Shown: piece by piece, positions 1 through 11,838 of the stretch | How positions within the stretch are numbered: the stretch's first letter is position 1 | Layout: each line of letters starts with the position of its first letter | Origin: Neurospora crassa OR74A | Taxonomy: Eukaryota > Ascomycota > Sordariomycetes > Sordariales > Sordariaceae | DNA length: 64,000 nucleotides | Reading direction: 5' to 3' | Assembly (NCBI RefSeq): GCF_000182925.2 | Contig: NC_026503.1 | Span: 2,542,001 to 2,606,000 of the forward strand | The notes under the pieces: generated by a model | What the model was told of the DNA's origin: nothing | What the model saw: the letters and a program-made list of their open reading frames with translations, nothing else | Database searches by the model: none | Position numbers and translations under genes: made by a program

Positions 1-2075
1 AAGAAGTGGGAATACCCACCACCAGATCGCCTCTTTGACGCGCCTGTCCAGACAGTCTATCCGCATGTATGTCTCGCCATCGCCAACAAGTGTCGGGCAC
101 ATCATCCTTGCTTGCATTTTTGATGTTGACAAAGGGATTCATGCTAGGACATGAAGAATATTGCCCAGAACATCGAAAACCAGGCTCGGCAAGCTGACAT
201 ACTCTACATCTGGACGGATTGCGATCGAGAAGGTGAGCACATTGGAAGTGAGATCCGGGAGGCCGCAAGGAAGGGCAAGAGGAACATTCAAGTCTACAGA
301 GCAAGGTTCAGCAACATTGAACGAGCGTGAGTTCGCCATCCAGGTGTCTAAACCCAAGCATAACTGACATGCCGAACCCGATATCCAGACATATCCTGTC
401 TGCTGCCCGACGTCCGGTAGCCTTGGACGACAAACAGGCTGAAGCAGTCGCTGCGCGTATCGAGTTGGACCTGAGAATCGGATCTGCATTCACTCGCTTT
501 TTGACGTTAAGTCTGAGACCCCTTGGTGGGGCAATGGCCGACCTTGTGCTCAGCTATGGTAAGTCCGAATGGAGCTTATACTGTCATTATGAGTCTGACT
601 GAACAGGATCCTGTCAGTTCCCAACTCTTGGTTTCGTCGTCGACCGATACTTCCGCGTCAGAAACTTTGTTCCAGAACCGTTCTGGTCTATCAAGGTGAT
701 GCACGAGAAAGAAGGTGTCAAAGTCAACTTCAACTGGTCCAGAAACCGTCTGTTCGACAGGTTGTCCGTGCTCCTCCTTTACGAGCGATGTCTCGCCGCC
801 AAGATTGCAAAGGTCACAGAAGTCAAAGAAAAGCAAACCAAGAAATGGAAGCCTCTTCCCCTCACCACCGTCGAGCTTCAGAAGATGGCCACACGGTTTC
901 TTCGGATGACGGGTCAAGAAGCCATGACGGTAGCAGAAAAACTATACAACAAGGGTTTCATCAGCTACCCCAGAACAGAAACAGACCGCTTTGACAAGGG
1001 CATGAACTTGCGGGCGCTCGTCCAAAAGCAAACCCAGGACCAACGCTGGGGTCCCTTCGCACAGAATCTGGTCGACGGAGCCTTCCAACAACCTCGCCAA
1101 GGTAGGAATGACGACAAGGCCCATCCTCCCATTCATCCCATCATATATGCGGCACCCACCGTGCTTGACGATCAGGAAAAAAGACTATACGAATTCGTGG
1201 TCCGCCGATTTCTCGCCTGCTGCTCCGAAGACGCCAGAGGAGCAGCCACCGACGTGGAAATTACCTACGGCGAAGAAAAGTTCGTCGCCCATGGCCTGAT
1301 CGTCCACCAGCGCAACTACCTCGACGTTTACCCTTACGAAAACTGGACCGGAACGGCCGGGCTACCGAAATTCACCGTGGGCGAGACGTTTGAACCGACC
1401 GAAGCTATGATGACCGAAGGCAAGACCACTGCCCCTAGCTATCTGACCGAGGCGGATCTGATTGCCCTCATGGACGCGAATGGAATTGGCACCGATGCGA
1501 CCATGGCCCAGCATATTGAGAAGATCAAGGAGAGACAGTATGTGCAGGTGGTTGAGCGAGGAGGTAATGGAGGCGGCGGTAACGACGAGGATGACGGTGC
1601 AGCTGGTGGCGCACGGGGCGGACGCGGTGGCCGGGGAGGACGTGGAAGAGGTGGTGGGCGGGGCGGACGAGGAGGAGGCGGAGTTGGCGGTGGTGGCGCT
1701 CGCGGTGGTGTCAAGGAGTTTATCCCGACCAGCCTGGGTGTCGCCTTGATTGAGGGCTTTGAGAGGATGAACTTCGAAACCAGCCTCGGCAAGCCCTTCC
1801 TCCGCAAGGAGATGGAGCTCAAGATGAAGGCAATTTGCGAAGGTCGGCTTACAAGGGATGCCCTCTTGCGGGAGAGTATTGCGAGTTATCGTCAAGTTTA
1901 TGATCAGTCACGGGAGGAGGTCAACTTGCTGAAAGCTGTAAGTAACTTCCTTCGAGATCCCTATCGCTTTGTTCCCATATTCCTTATGGAACTATCAGTG
2001 CTGTTACATTTACTAACAGAAGCGAAAATCTAGGCCTGTAGACAGTATGTATTTGGCCAGAATGGCGGGGCTTGA
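1..2075 (+). CDS. top3: DNA topoisomerase III, type IA (5'-partial)
   Basis: Type IA topoisomerase that passes single strands; in other eukaryotes Top3 works with a RecQ helicase and Rmi1 to dissolve recombination intermediates in the nucleus. The start lies before the window. Exons I place: 1-66, 148-326, 389-558, 607-1937 and 2034-2075; introns have GTATGT, GTGAGT, GTAAGT and GTAAGT donors, and the last has a TACTAAC branch site. Seen: a KKWEYPPP segment, the Toprim acidic motif TDCDREGEHIG (exon 2), the conserved ARIELDLRIG helix (exon 3) and the active-site motif GFISYPRTETDRF, whose catalytic Tyr is at 966-968. Between EKIKERQYVQ and EFIPTSLGVALIEGFE lies a Gly/Arg-rich RGG insertion (about 1557-1715). 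The inferred C-terminus reads CRQYVFGQNGGA; the alternative acceptor at the AG just 5' gives a different short tail but sits too close to the branch site. No C-terminal zinc fingers are visible. Confidence 0.93.
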
Positions 2076-5000
2076 ATTCTAGAGGGTCAACATTCGCGGT
2101 GGTGGAGAGTCCTCACCAAGTTTGGTATGAGAGCAGTATTATTATTCTATGCCTCACAGAACTCAGGCTTCAACAGCGTGTGATTATGGGCCGAGCAGAC
2201 ACCTCAACATGGGGATCATCGTATCGAAACGCCCCAGTTTGCCCTGGTGCCACCCAATATCACTATATCTCCTACCTGAAGTTGGAATGGATTTAGCGTG
2301 GCAATACAATGTCCAAGGCCGAGAGAACATTCTAGCCATCTCGCGAATTTACAAACACGAACCGAGCCGAGCCCAACTGCCCATCCATTCCAACTCAATG
2401 TCGTAATGGGAGGCGTGTCTTGTCGTGGGTGGCTGCGATGCAGCACATACTACAGATTACATAACGTCGTCGCGGTTGTAGTTGTGGTGGTGGTGTGTTG
2501 GGCCGCAGAAGCACTTGGTCCCATACACAAAGCAGGTTCTTGTGTCGTTACACAACCTGCTACCCATAGAACTAGACACCGACTCGACCTTCTCGATGGA
2601 GGATACAGTGTTCCATTCGGGGGGTTGTGGCACTTTCAGCAGCGCCAGCTTCTGCTTGTCGCCGAATAAGTACTGTATACCTCAAAAGCCCAACGACGAG
2701 TGTATATTCTGGTATGGCTACGAACTCTCTATTTGCGCAAGTAGTAGCAGGGCAGGACCGAAAAGGACAGGACGATACCAAATAGTCGACGCTCATTCGC
2801 ATGCGCAGAAGGCGATATCGGTGATGGTGTGTCGTCCTCCTCCACTTAACTGCCCATCCGACTCCAGTCAAATGATGGTCATTTGGTTCAACTTTTCAGA
2901 ATATTTGAGAGTGGGTCAAGGGTCCTCTCCACGAATTTTGGCACATTGTACATTCCGAGTCCGATCAACTGTTGCCGGCGGAAGGTGATGTAATCTTCCA
3001 GTCAGTACATTTCATTCCCTACGTTTCTTGTAAGCAGGGTGCTCCAGGCATTGCCGCACTGTGAAGCGCTAGTACTAAGATTTGAAGCATACGCGCGGCT
3101 CAAATTTACCCACGATACGATATCGATGGGTGGGTGTTGTCCCTTTTCGCGACGAGGTTTGGCAAAGACGGCCGTGATATCTGATGGTGTGGATTTCATG
3201 GCACTCTTTCAAATATTGGCGCTACCGTACCTACCGCTACAGGACCTGGTTTTGGTACCGACATCGACATTGAAAGGAACGAGCAACGGGCCTGAGGTGT
3301 CAAACCTTGGAGTCTATTCGCCGAGAAATCGAACGGATACGGGCGCACAAAGGACAAATTTCGACTGATGTCTGGAGGTTAATGCAAAGGTAACAGGCCA
3401 TTAAGGTTCTCAGGTGCACAAAGAAAAGAGATGTTCCGGCAATTAGTAACCCATTGTGTGGTTTAGCTTTTCCCTTGCCCCCAACATGTGTTCTATTCTC
3501 TACATGATGTACACTGCCAGTTGCTTGTTCCTGACGTGGTTACTGATTAGTCACCTCTCTGCCCAACTTGATTCTACGATCGCATACCTCGGTCACCATG
3601 GGCCTCGAGGCTAATGACCCTTACAAGACCCATGTGTTTCCTCTCATGCTTCAAACCGTCGAGGTGGTTGTCTTGGCTGTCTTGGGTAGAATGGGTTAGT
3701 TTGTTGCAGCGTTTTGTTGAGAAGGTTACCTACTAGCCGCGGAAGCAAGGCAGCCTTCACGATATACAGTAGACGACAGCGCTAGTGGACTCGGCATCAT
3801 CTCCGCTCCCGTCTCCCGCCCCGCTCTCCGCAGTCCCCCGAAACCGCCGCGGATGCTGAAACTTGGGGTTAAGAAAACCGGGACCGCCAGCTTGGCTCAT
3901 CAACAGGTCAGCCACGGTCCAAACAGGTGGACCACGGATTGACTCCCGGTCATTCTGAGATGTTGAGAACCCAGTGGATCGTCGTCGCATGATGGACATT
4001 TCACATCACTTTACCACTTGCTAGTTGCCAGTAACGCTATAGAACACTCTACTAGACCTAAGTCCTAAAGGTTTCGAGATTTTGTTCTCTCTGTAACCGG
4101 GGTGTACGTAAGTGGTTGGTTTTCGACGTCCCCGAAAGAGAAGCGAAGGGTTGGGAATGGACTTTTTTTTGGTTTGGAGGTTTTGTTTTCCTTTGTTTTG
4201 TCTTTGTGCGTGTGCATTGTCTGCCCCAGTTCAAAAAGACCCTGCTATCTGGAACTATACGGAATCGATGTGGTGAGCGATATTCAGGATGGTGATGCCA
4301 AGCCGTGCCTACTGCCATTCGTTATCTGTGATCTCACGACAACCTAGGCCTTGTGACTTTCTAAACTGAGACTATGTTCCCCTCTCTTACCGAGGGGGCT
4401 GGTGACTAGTGGACGACGGGCAATAACTTAGACTAATAATACCGAAAGGGAACGTTCCGGCGGTCGAGTTCGCTAATTCTTCCGGACATCTGCTCCCCCC
4501 CCACACACAATGAGGTACGTAAGGAATCCAATGGCGAAGAGGTGTGCTTCGGTTGTGCTCACCCGATAGGCCATCGCCATTCTCGAACATCCATCCAATC
4601 AGAACGAGCGTCTTATCCAACGTGATTTCCCTTTTGGAATTCATGGTATCTGATCTTCTCTGGGGATGGACGGAGATCATTTCGTTGCCCTGTGCTCCTT
4701 TAACTCTGTGGCCTTCGGACGTCCGCGACATACTACACGGGGCGAGATGAGTGGCTGTTCGCCCGGAATCTCCTTGCTTTCGCCTCATGTTGCCCAAAGT
4801 CTAAACCGACGACTACACGATGTACCAAGAGGCTCATCGAGCGATCGACGGATAATTGTGTGCGGTATCTAACACGATTACCACCTCCCCAACCAATTCG
4901 TTGACCATGCGGCTACGGAGCCCGTGCGACGACTGACCTACTGCGACTGTTCCCAGCAAGGTTACTCCCAGCCAGGTTGCGGAACATCTCGGGCAGGTCA

Positions 5001-6820
5001 GCCCCTTGCTTCTCGTTCCCGTCAAGCCAGTGTTGGGCGGGGTTCCAGAGTCTCGGTTGCCCGGGGTTTGGACTTCCCAGGTGCGGGATACGGAGAGGAT
5101 TACCCATTCACAGGCAATCGTACGAACGCAGGCACTTCGGACCGGCAGCGACCGGCGGTAATGGCCATGGCGGGAAGACGGGGCTGACGGCGGCAGTTTG
5201 GCCGGGCTTTGTCTGCTTGGTTCGTGGGCCGTGTAATCCATCAGTCGTACACAGCCCATATGGCTGAATGGTCAGCACCCGGTGCACTCGTCCGTCGCAA
5301 ACCTGCATCATGATGCACTTGTAGTTTGCTTCCCAATGGACTTCAGGTGTCCGGGACCGGCGGGAAGCCAACTACACATGTAGCACTGAATGAGCTGGGG
5401 GGGTTTAATATCAGTATCCGCTCTCGCGTAGATGTCCTCTGCGCCGCAGCTACGTTACCCTTGCGGTCCCATTTGGGTATCAAGTTCAACCAGTATGTTG
5501 TCCATCAAGAACGGAAAAACGGGGAGTTCAGGTTGTGCCCTGAATTTGTAGACAAGACGGAAGCATCTCCAACACCACGTGAAGGAATGAGACGGCGGAG
5601 CAGCCTGCCCGGTTACGGTGTTGAGGTTGTATGTACCGACATACCCACCTATCTGTGCAACATGCATTGTACGTCGCCTTGTACATAGGTCTATACAGCC
5701 TACAGCGCTAGAAAGCTGCTGTACACTAGGTACCTAGGCCTGTAGAGGTAGTCCGCACTCGTCGCCCACCGCACTAACAGGCCGCTCTCAGACCCAGGAG
5801 AGAAGCCCTAGGTTTTTGCCCCCATGTGTGCTAGTGAAACTCCAATTGCCAGCCTATCGCCGAAATTGTGCAAAATTGAGAACCTCTCTGGTCTGGCTAT
5901 GTGTGGGCTTGATTGAACGTTGTCACGACATTGTTATCTGTCCTGTACTGTCAGATATACCTGATTACCCTTACCAAGACTATCTATCTTTGTGTCATAT
6001 TCAAGATGACGAGATCACCCAACAACAACACGGTGGAAAAATGAACGCACAAAGCACAAAATAATTAGCCACATGGTGCCAAAATAGACGACCGATGATG
6101 GAACTTGCGAAAAGGCGGGAGTGAGAGTTGGTAGTAGGCCGGATATCGTGACCAAGGAACCCGTAAAAGGAGCGCCGGCGGAAGGGGTCAACTAGTCAAA
6201 GAGGTGGGGGGGTTTGTGTCGGTGTTAGTTGGTGTGCCTTGGCTGCTTCCCTTGCAAGCGGTCCTCTTCGACGAGACAATACCTCTATGGAGACACTTCA
6301 AGCTGAACACAAGTAGCCAGTCGATGAGGTTGGTATTTGCACGGTACGCTCTCCCTTTGGACTAAAGACAGAATATGCTGGGGAGGCGCACATGTTCATG
6401 GCCACTATGTGCACCCCAGGTGGCGCGGGGAGAAAGAGATGTCACCTCAGCTCTTTTGTCACCATCCATTGTCGAGGCTTGTCATTCCTTCTGTGTTTCT
6501 GCAGCAGCCCATTTATTTGCAACCAGTCAGGCCCTAATCACTCATCACACACATCCCATGGCATGGCAACAGGGCCCCCAATTATCGACAAGCTCAAATG
6601 ATCTTGTGACTGGCATATTGAAAGACAGCCCTTTGGACCGGCTTTGTTGCTTTGTTCGATCTGATGGCCTAGTCCATGCTTCTTCCATGCCATGCCCATT
6701 TTGATGCCAATTGTTGTCTCTGGTACACGGTTCAGCAGGTACGCAAGCGCGGAAGCAACACGGTGACTGCTCTGCGGCGCCTTTTGATGACTGCAGCTGA
6801 GCCCCTGGTTCATTCCCATA

Positions 6821-6855
6821 CCTACCTACCTACATACCTAGGTAGGTACCTAGGT
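6821..6855. repeat. TACCTAGGTA-type palindromic cluster
   Basis: CCTACCTACCTACATACCTA is followed by GGTAGGTACCTAGG, so several ACCTAGGT and GGTACC palindromes overlap. Similar words recur elsewhere in the window's intergenic DNA (for example 5728-5740, 11001-11012, 29548-29556). Function unknown. Confidence 0.6.
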
Positions 6856-7200
6856 TCCGAGAAGAGGTTGCCCAAGGCAAACAGCGATGACAGGTGAACA
6901 AGACAATGGGAAGCGAGGGCCAGAAGGTGTTCGCGACAATGGTAAAGTACAGTACAGTTTACCGGTACAGTAGGTGAGATGGTGTCCTGCCTGTCTTCCA
7001 GTCCGTGTGCGCGTCGAGATTGTGCCCGTTGTGTCGGGTGCCCGTCAGGCTGCCAGTTGTTGTAAGTGGTACCTCTCCGGTCATCTCCCTACGCCGTACT
7101 TGTATGGTACTAGCTGTCTGTACCTGTTCTATGGGGGGCGCACACCCAGGGCAGGAAGAATGGATTGGACTAATCAATCATCACTGGCATTCATCCCATC

Positions 7201-7294
7201 TCCTTCTCTTCCCTCCTCCTCCTCCTCCTCCTCCTCTTCTCTTCTTCTTCTTCTTCTTCTTCTTCTTCTTCTCTTTTTTTTCTTTTCCTTCTTC
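7201..7294 (+). promoter_or_regulatory. CT-rich pyrimidine tract in leader or promoter
   Basis: A nearly pure pyrimidine stretch made of CTC repeats, then CTT repeats, then a T-rich end. Tracts like this are common in promoters and 5' leaders of highly or constitutively expressed filamentous-fungal genes and often lie near transcription starts. It is ~700 bp upstream of the STB3-like start codon. It is also a microsatellite, so its length may vary between strains. Confidence 0.5.
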
Positions 7295-8002
7295 AAAGAA
7301 ACAAACACGCACTTCTGCACCATCGATTCAGCACCGAGAGTCATCTCCTGTCACAGAGAGATCATCGCGACAACAACAGCTCTGCCGTTTCCCTGCCTCC
7401 ACACTTTTGATCCGACCAAATCCACTTTGGCCCGATCAAGAGTTACTTTGCCAGCTGCGCATCTCCTTCGGACATCTGGTAAGTGACTCAGGAGCGGACC
7501 CTAGAATACCACTTCCCCCCTCAACCCAACCCACGTCCCCCCTGATAATAACCACGGGCATTGTGTCCCATGGCCCACGCCCCCCCTTTGGTGCCGCGCA
7601 TCAGCCTGCGACCACGACGAGTGCGTGTGTGCGATTAGGGCACATCGTCATATCGACTGGTGTACCTTGGCTATACTTGGACCTACACCGTACTGTGTGC
7701 GTCTATGTATGTGTGTGTGTGTATCATACATACTATAGTATAGCAGTTGTACATGGTCCATGGCCCTGGTCGGCATCACGACTGATAACAAAAAGACCGC
7801 CACCGCCGTTGTCCGTCACTCCTCCTCCTCCTCCTCCTTCCATCACCATCATCATCACAAGCAACAGCACCATCATACCTTCTCACCAACGCGTCGTCGC
7901 GTGTCTGCCCTCCTCCCGCCGTATCGTGCTGACACCCACTGGCGCCGACTCGCAGACACGTCTCGAAGCACACCTACGTCAACAAAGGTCAACAAGGCAA
8001 TC

Positions 8003-9085
8003 ATGGCATCTGCTGTTCGCGATATCACTACGACCTCCCTCGGCCGAGACAACTTAACTGCTGTAGCGGCCCGGAGTGTCCCTGTGACGGCAACTCACCC
8101 GATCCCCCTCCCTACTCCTCCCAACTCCATGTCCCCTACACTGCCTCCCCATGGGCTCAAGGCCCAGCTTCAGAGAGCTCGGATGGACCAACACGTCGAC
8201 TCGGATCTGGACCTCCATGGCGATCACGACACCGATCACAACGGTAGTGCCGGTTCTCCCCCATACGAGTCGGCCGGCATCAACGCTGCCATGTTGGCCA
8301 AGTTCCATCTACCAGAAATCCTCTTGAACCACGGTCCGCTTGCGATCCGTCATATCATGGGTTATCTCACGAGCTCTATCCCTGGCTTTGCTGAGATTCC
8401 TCCGACAAAGGCTCGGAGGTTGGTTGTGGGTGCTTTGGAAGGTCGAGGAAGTGGAGGCGAAGGCGGCGGTCTGGACGGTGACGTACAATTCGAGAAGGTG
8501 GGCTGGGGAATATGGCAAGCCAGGAGGTGTGGCCAGCCCTCCGGGTATATGGCAGCACGCCGAGCATCGCCACACGGTGACAGTCAACCCGCAAGTATTC
8601 CCATCACCAGGAATGGCGGTTGGAACCTGGATCGCTTGCGCATCGCAGCGGCTGGTTCCCTCGACGGTGAATCTTGCGCGGCATTCTCCTTTGACGATCG
8701 GTCTATGCACATGATGGACCACGAAGTGGACAGGATGTCCTTGGATGGTTCGGCGTCGGCCTCCTGCTCAGAGGCACCTGATGACGACGATGATATTGCT
8801 ATGGATGACGACACGGAAGACGCGACAGATGATGAAGACTGGGCCGCTGTTGGTGCGGCTGCGCTTCGTGCGACTTCATATCAAGCCCCATCAGACCGGT
8901 TCCTCAACGCGAACAGTGTCTACGCTACTGGTGGGCTACGGTCATTCTCTTCATCAGTGGGAATGGCACGCTCGCCACAGTTCCGCACCTTCAACTTTGC
9001 AACAACAACACCCGCATTGACGACCCCGTCAGATGCGCAAGAAAGGGAGGCCGTCGAGGCTCTCCTTCGACTTGGATCCGTATAA
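8003..9085 (+). CDS. Stb3-type Sin3-binding protein
   Basis: 360 aa from the chosen ATG, one exon. Residues ~100-165 carry the Stb3/Sin3-binding domain: INAAMLAKFHLPEILLNHG, then GPLAIRHIMGYL, the IPPTKARRLVVGALEGR helix, and FEKVGWGIWQARR. In yeast, Stb3 binds the Sin3 deacetylase scaffold and ribosomal RNA-processing-element promoters; a nuclear transcription role here is inferred from that family. Upstream of the domain is a PLPTPPNSMSPTLPPHG stretch; downstream is an acidic run (DDDDDIAMDDD). I chose the ATG at 8003 (AATCATGGCA) because the following MASAVRD segment leads directly into the conserved part. An in-frame upstream ATG at 7760 in good context would add 81 residues of Ser-, His- and Arg-rich low complexity, which I regard as leader, though it could be used. 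Confidence 0.85.
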   Translation: MASAVRDITTTSLGRDNLTAVAARSVPVTATHPIPLPTPPNSMSPTLPPHGLKAQLQRARMDQHVDSDLDLHGDHDTDHNGSAGSPPYESAGINAAMLAKFHLPEILLNHGPLAIRHIMGYLTSSIPGFAEIPPTKARRLVVGALEGRGSGGEGGGLDGDVQFEKVGWGIWQARRCGQPSGYMAARRASPHGDSQPASIPITRNGGWNLDRLRIAAAGSLDGESCAAFSFDDRSMHMMDHEVDRMSLDGSASASCSEAPDDDDDIAMDDDTEDATDDEDWAAVGAAALRATSYQAPSDRFLNANSVYATGGLRSFSSSVGMARSPQFRTFNFATTTPALTTPSDAQEREAVEALLRLGSV

Positions 9086-10573
9086 TACCACACACATGCA
9101 TGGCTCGGCGTTCAACAAGGGGCAGGGCATAACATTAGGCACCCAATTGGGCGCTGGCGGTCATTTGAGGGATTTCTGGCATCTCTTTTCGCTGGGCACG
9201 AAACTTGGTTTCCGTGCTCGGGATTTGGAGCCACATCTACCAGGTTTCTTCACTCATACACGACCAAAGACGGCGCCATCTCGCCAACAAAGCATTCATA
9301 TCGACTTTTGACTTCATCGGCTTTTTACTCTTGCTACGAGGCGTTTGGCGTCTCAACGATCACACTCAACTCAACTTCGCTTCTTATGCTATCCCTGGAG
9401 GAGAACATCTTGGCTACCAGACGCTCGGGTTTCCACCACAGTGAGCTCTAATCCACCTGATCGGCCAGAGCTGGAGATTGGCAAGTTTTACATAATTGCC
9501 TTGCCTCTCGTCACACGGGACGCCGTGGATCTGAATAGCCTTTCCACGTTTGCTTCGAGAGGCACCTTGCATAAACCACTTGGCCCGCTTTGGAAGTATC
9601 AGTTAGGAGCAAGATCATACTAGCCTAGACGTCTTGGCTATGTCGCCTTGATTGCTCAGGTTTGCTATATCAGCGGCGTTGGTTTCCCTTGCTGGTTGAA
9701 AGAAAGTCTTTCACCTACCCCTTGATACCCTTTTTAGTGCGCCGTCGAATTTGGAGTTTGCCATGTTTCCTGGCTTGTGATAAGGCAACGGAAACAGGCA
9801 CGCGCGACTGCCGATTCTGAATCAGAGGAGACGACGGAACAGTCACCCAATTCGAGGTTAATGCTCACCTGGGTGCCGGTCACGGGTTATCCTGGGGTTT
9901 CGTTGTGTACATGTTTTCCGGTCAACCTTCTGAGGCCGGTAGCCCGTACTTTGATTATTCATTTTTAAAAAGCAGAACACTGGGGCAAGGACGAGAACGT
10001 TGCTTAATTTCTAGGAGAGATATGGACAAGGCAGAAAGGACGGCGCGCGAGCGAACATAAAGACATACAACTCTGACACAATTTCCCTAGAACAGGAAAG
10101 GATGAACAGAACAACGAACAAGTAATGATGAATGAAAGCAGGCATTGCGTGGGCGTGAGAAGCACTTGTTTTATTCGTTTCACTTTCTTTTTCTGGAACT
10201 ATGCTACCATCACGACTATACTACTATTGACGAATTTGGTGATTGATGATGGATGAGGGATGAACTAGGGCTTAGGGCTTTGCAAGGTTATGTAGGCGAA
10301 GGCATGGGAGAAACATTTCTCGGGTTTCTGGAAACGACCAAGAACATGATACCGTGGATATCGACGCTTCCATCGAACGAGCGAAGGAGAAACGAAACGA
10401 ACGGGCATGGGCCGCTCGCGGATCGATCCCGATCCGTACCTGCTGCAACCGGGGAAGTTCTGGTGCGGTCCGCACCAAGGCAAAAGGCGGTGACAGCGCA
10501 AGCTCGTTGACCGACTCCACGGAACCAAACACCCCTCCCCCGGGCCCTCGAGTGACTGGCCAACTGATCACCA

Positions 10574-10590
10574 CCCCCCCCCCCCCCCCC
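10574..10590. repeat. poly-C homopolymer (17 nt)
   Basis: Seventeen consecutive C on the plus strand (G on the minus). Mononucleotide microsatellite, likely length-variable. Confidence 0.9.
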
Positions 10591-10784
10591 GGGACACTGA
10601 ATCGCTCGCAGTTCGCACACCCCTCTGTCTTTATTTCGGGCAGCCATCGATCCTGCGATCCACTATGGGTTAGGTACCTGAGCCTAATACGGGAAAGGAC
10701 AAGCGCAATGTGGGTCGGAAACAGCGAGTTGTCAGTGGAGCGGCGAACGACGTTCGTTCCGGAACCAGCAAGGTGGGTCACGGC

Positions 10785-10821
10785 GGGGCGGGGCGGGGCG
10801 GGGCGGGGCGGGACGGGAGGG
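10785..10821 (+). repeat. GGGGC pentamer repeat, potential G-quadruplex
   Basis: Five consecutive GGGG runs separated by single C (10785-10808), followed by three GGG runs up to 10821. This meets the usual G-quadruplex pattern of at least four runs of three or more G with 1-7 nt loops. It is intergenic. Confidence 0.85.
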
Positions 10822-11810
10822 AGACGGATGAGGCTCTGGACCCGGCCGTTCGTTTCGGCGCTTGGGAATTGCTTGAAACAAATTTTGAGCTTTAATGTTT
10901 TAAAACCTGAAGACTGGCCACCACTACGGAGTATGGTTGCAACCGTATCTCAACACATCATAGGCATGTGGTGCGGAGCTCTAGTCAGGTTAGTTAGTAC
11001 CTACCTAGCTGTTAGCGCCAATGCAGATGACGTGTTGCCAACACTTGACATGTTTCAGATATTTGAAGCTTCTCTTTTGTTGTTATTTTTGTGTGGTTTG
11101 TGCGGATTGTGTCTGAGTGGAATGGTGCGGCGGACATGGAAACTGAGGAGAATCTATGTATGGGTAGAGGCCGGCCCGAGCGAGCTGGGTGCGATGACTC
11201 CGACGAGCGACGGAGGCAATGGGGCCGCCGCCGACACCCCGATGAAATGGGAGATGGATCCACTTGCCCGGGCCCGCAGCCGGCCGGCTCTCAATACGCA
11301 AAACCACTGCGGTAGCCAAAAGAAATAGAAGAAAGAGATACCGGAAACGGAAATTACTGGAAGGCCCCCGTAGTTAGACGTGCAGATTCGTTACGTACAA
11401 AACGAACAGCACACAAACCACAGAATACGCACGAGAGAACTTACCTTGTTGAGTTTAATCGGGGGGTAAGCGTGTTGGAGAGGGGCGACGACGAACATGA
11501 GTTCACCTGGCTGGCAACACGTCACCGTGTAGTGTCTGGTGACAACGTCAATCCGCATAACGCACCACGCATATACGCAGGTACAACTCAATCTTGCATG
11601 GCGCTGTTCGCATTGCTCACATTATGCAAGTGATAAAGAAAATCGAGGATGGGAACGCTGGTTATGCGGGGAAATGTAGACATTGGGAAATGAAAGAGCA
11701 GGATGACGTCCCGATCTATTTGGTGAATGCTGGTGATGGTTTTGTAAGGTTTTTTTTTTTTTCGTGTTTCTTGAACGAACAGAAACGGCGGGGGTTTTTA
11801 TGCTTCAGTT

Positions 11811-11838
11811 GGGGGGGGGGGGGGGGGGGGGGGGGGGG
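11811..11838. repeat. poly-G homopolymer (28 nt)
   Basis: Twenty-eight consecutive G on the plus strand; the longest homopolymer in the window. The count may be affected by sequencing slippage. Confidence 0.85.

Larger units (their letters stand above)
2076..8002. other. intergenic region between TOP3 and the STB3-like gene
   Basis: About 5.9 kb with only short unrelated reading frames and no recognisable protein motif, tRNA or 5S rRNA. It holds TACCTAGGTA-type palindromic words (5728-5740 and 6821-6855). The last ~800 bp are probably promoter and 5' leader of the downstream gene, with a CT-rich tract at 7201-7294 and a short GT run near 7706-7722. A GTAAGT at about 7480 could start a leader intron, but I cannot fix its acceptor. 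Confidence 0.6.

Noticed and set aside
7005-8057. Plus-strand open frame of ~350 codons across the CT-rich tract
   Set aside because: It is built from Pro/Ser/Phe/Leu simple repeats and overlaps the STB3-like start in another frame; more likely promoter and leader.
10354-11328. Plus-strand open frame of ~320 codons
   Set aside because: It runs through a C17 run and a GGGGC repeat and has no recognisable family.
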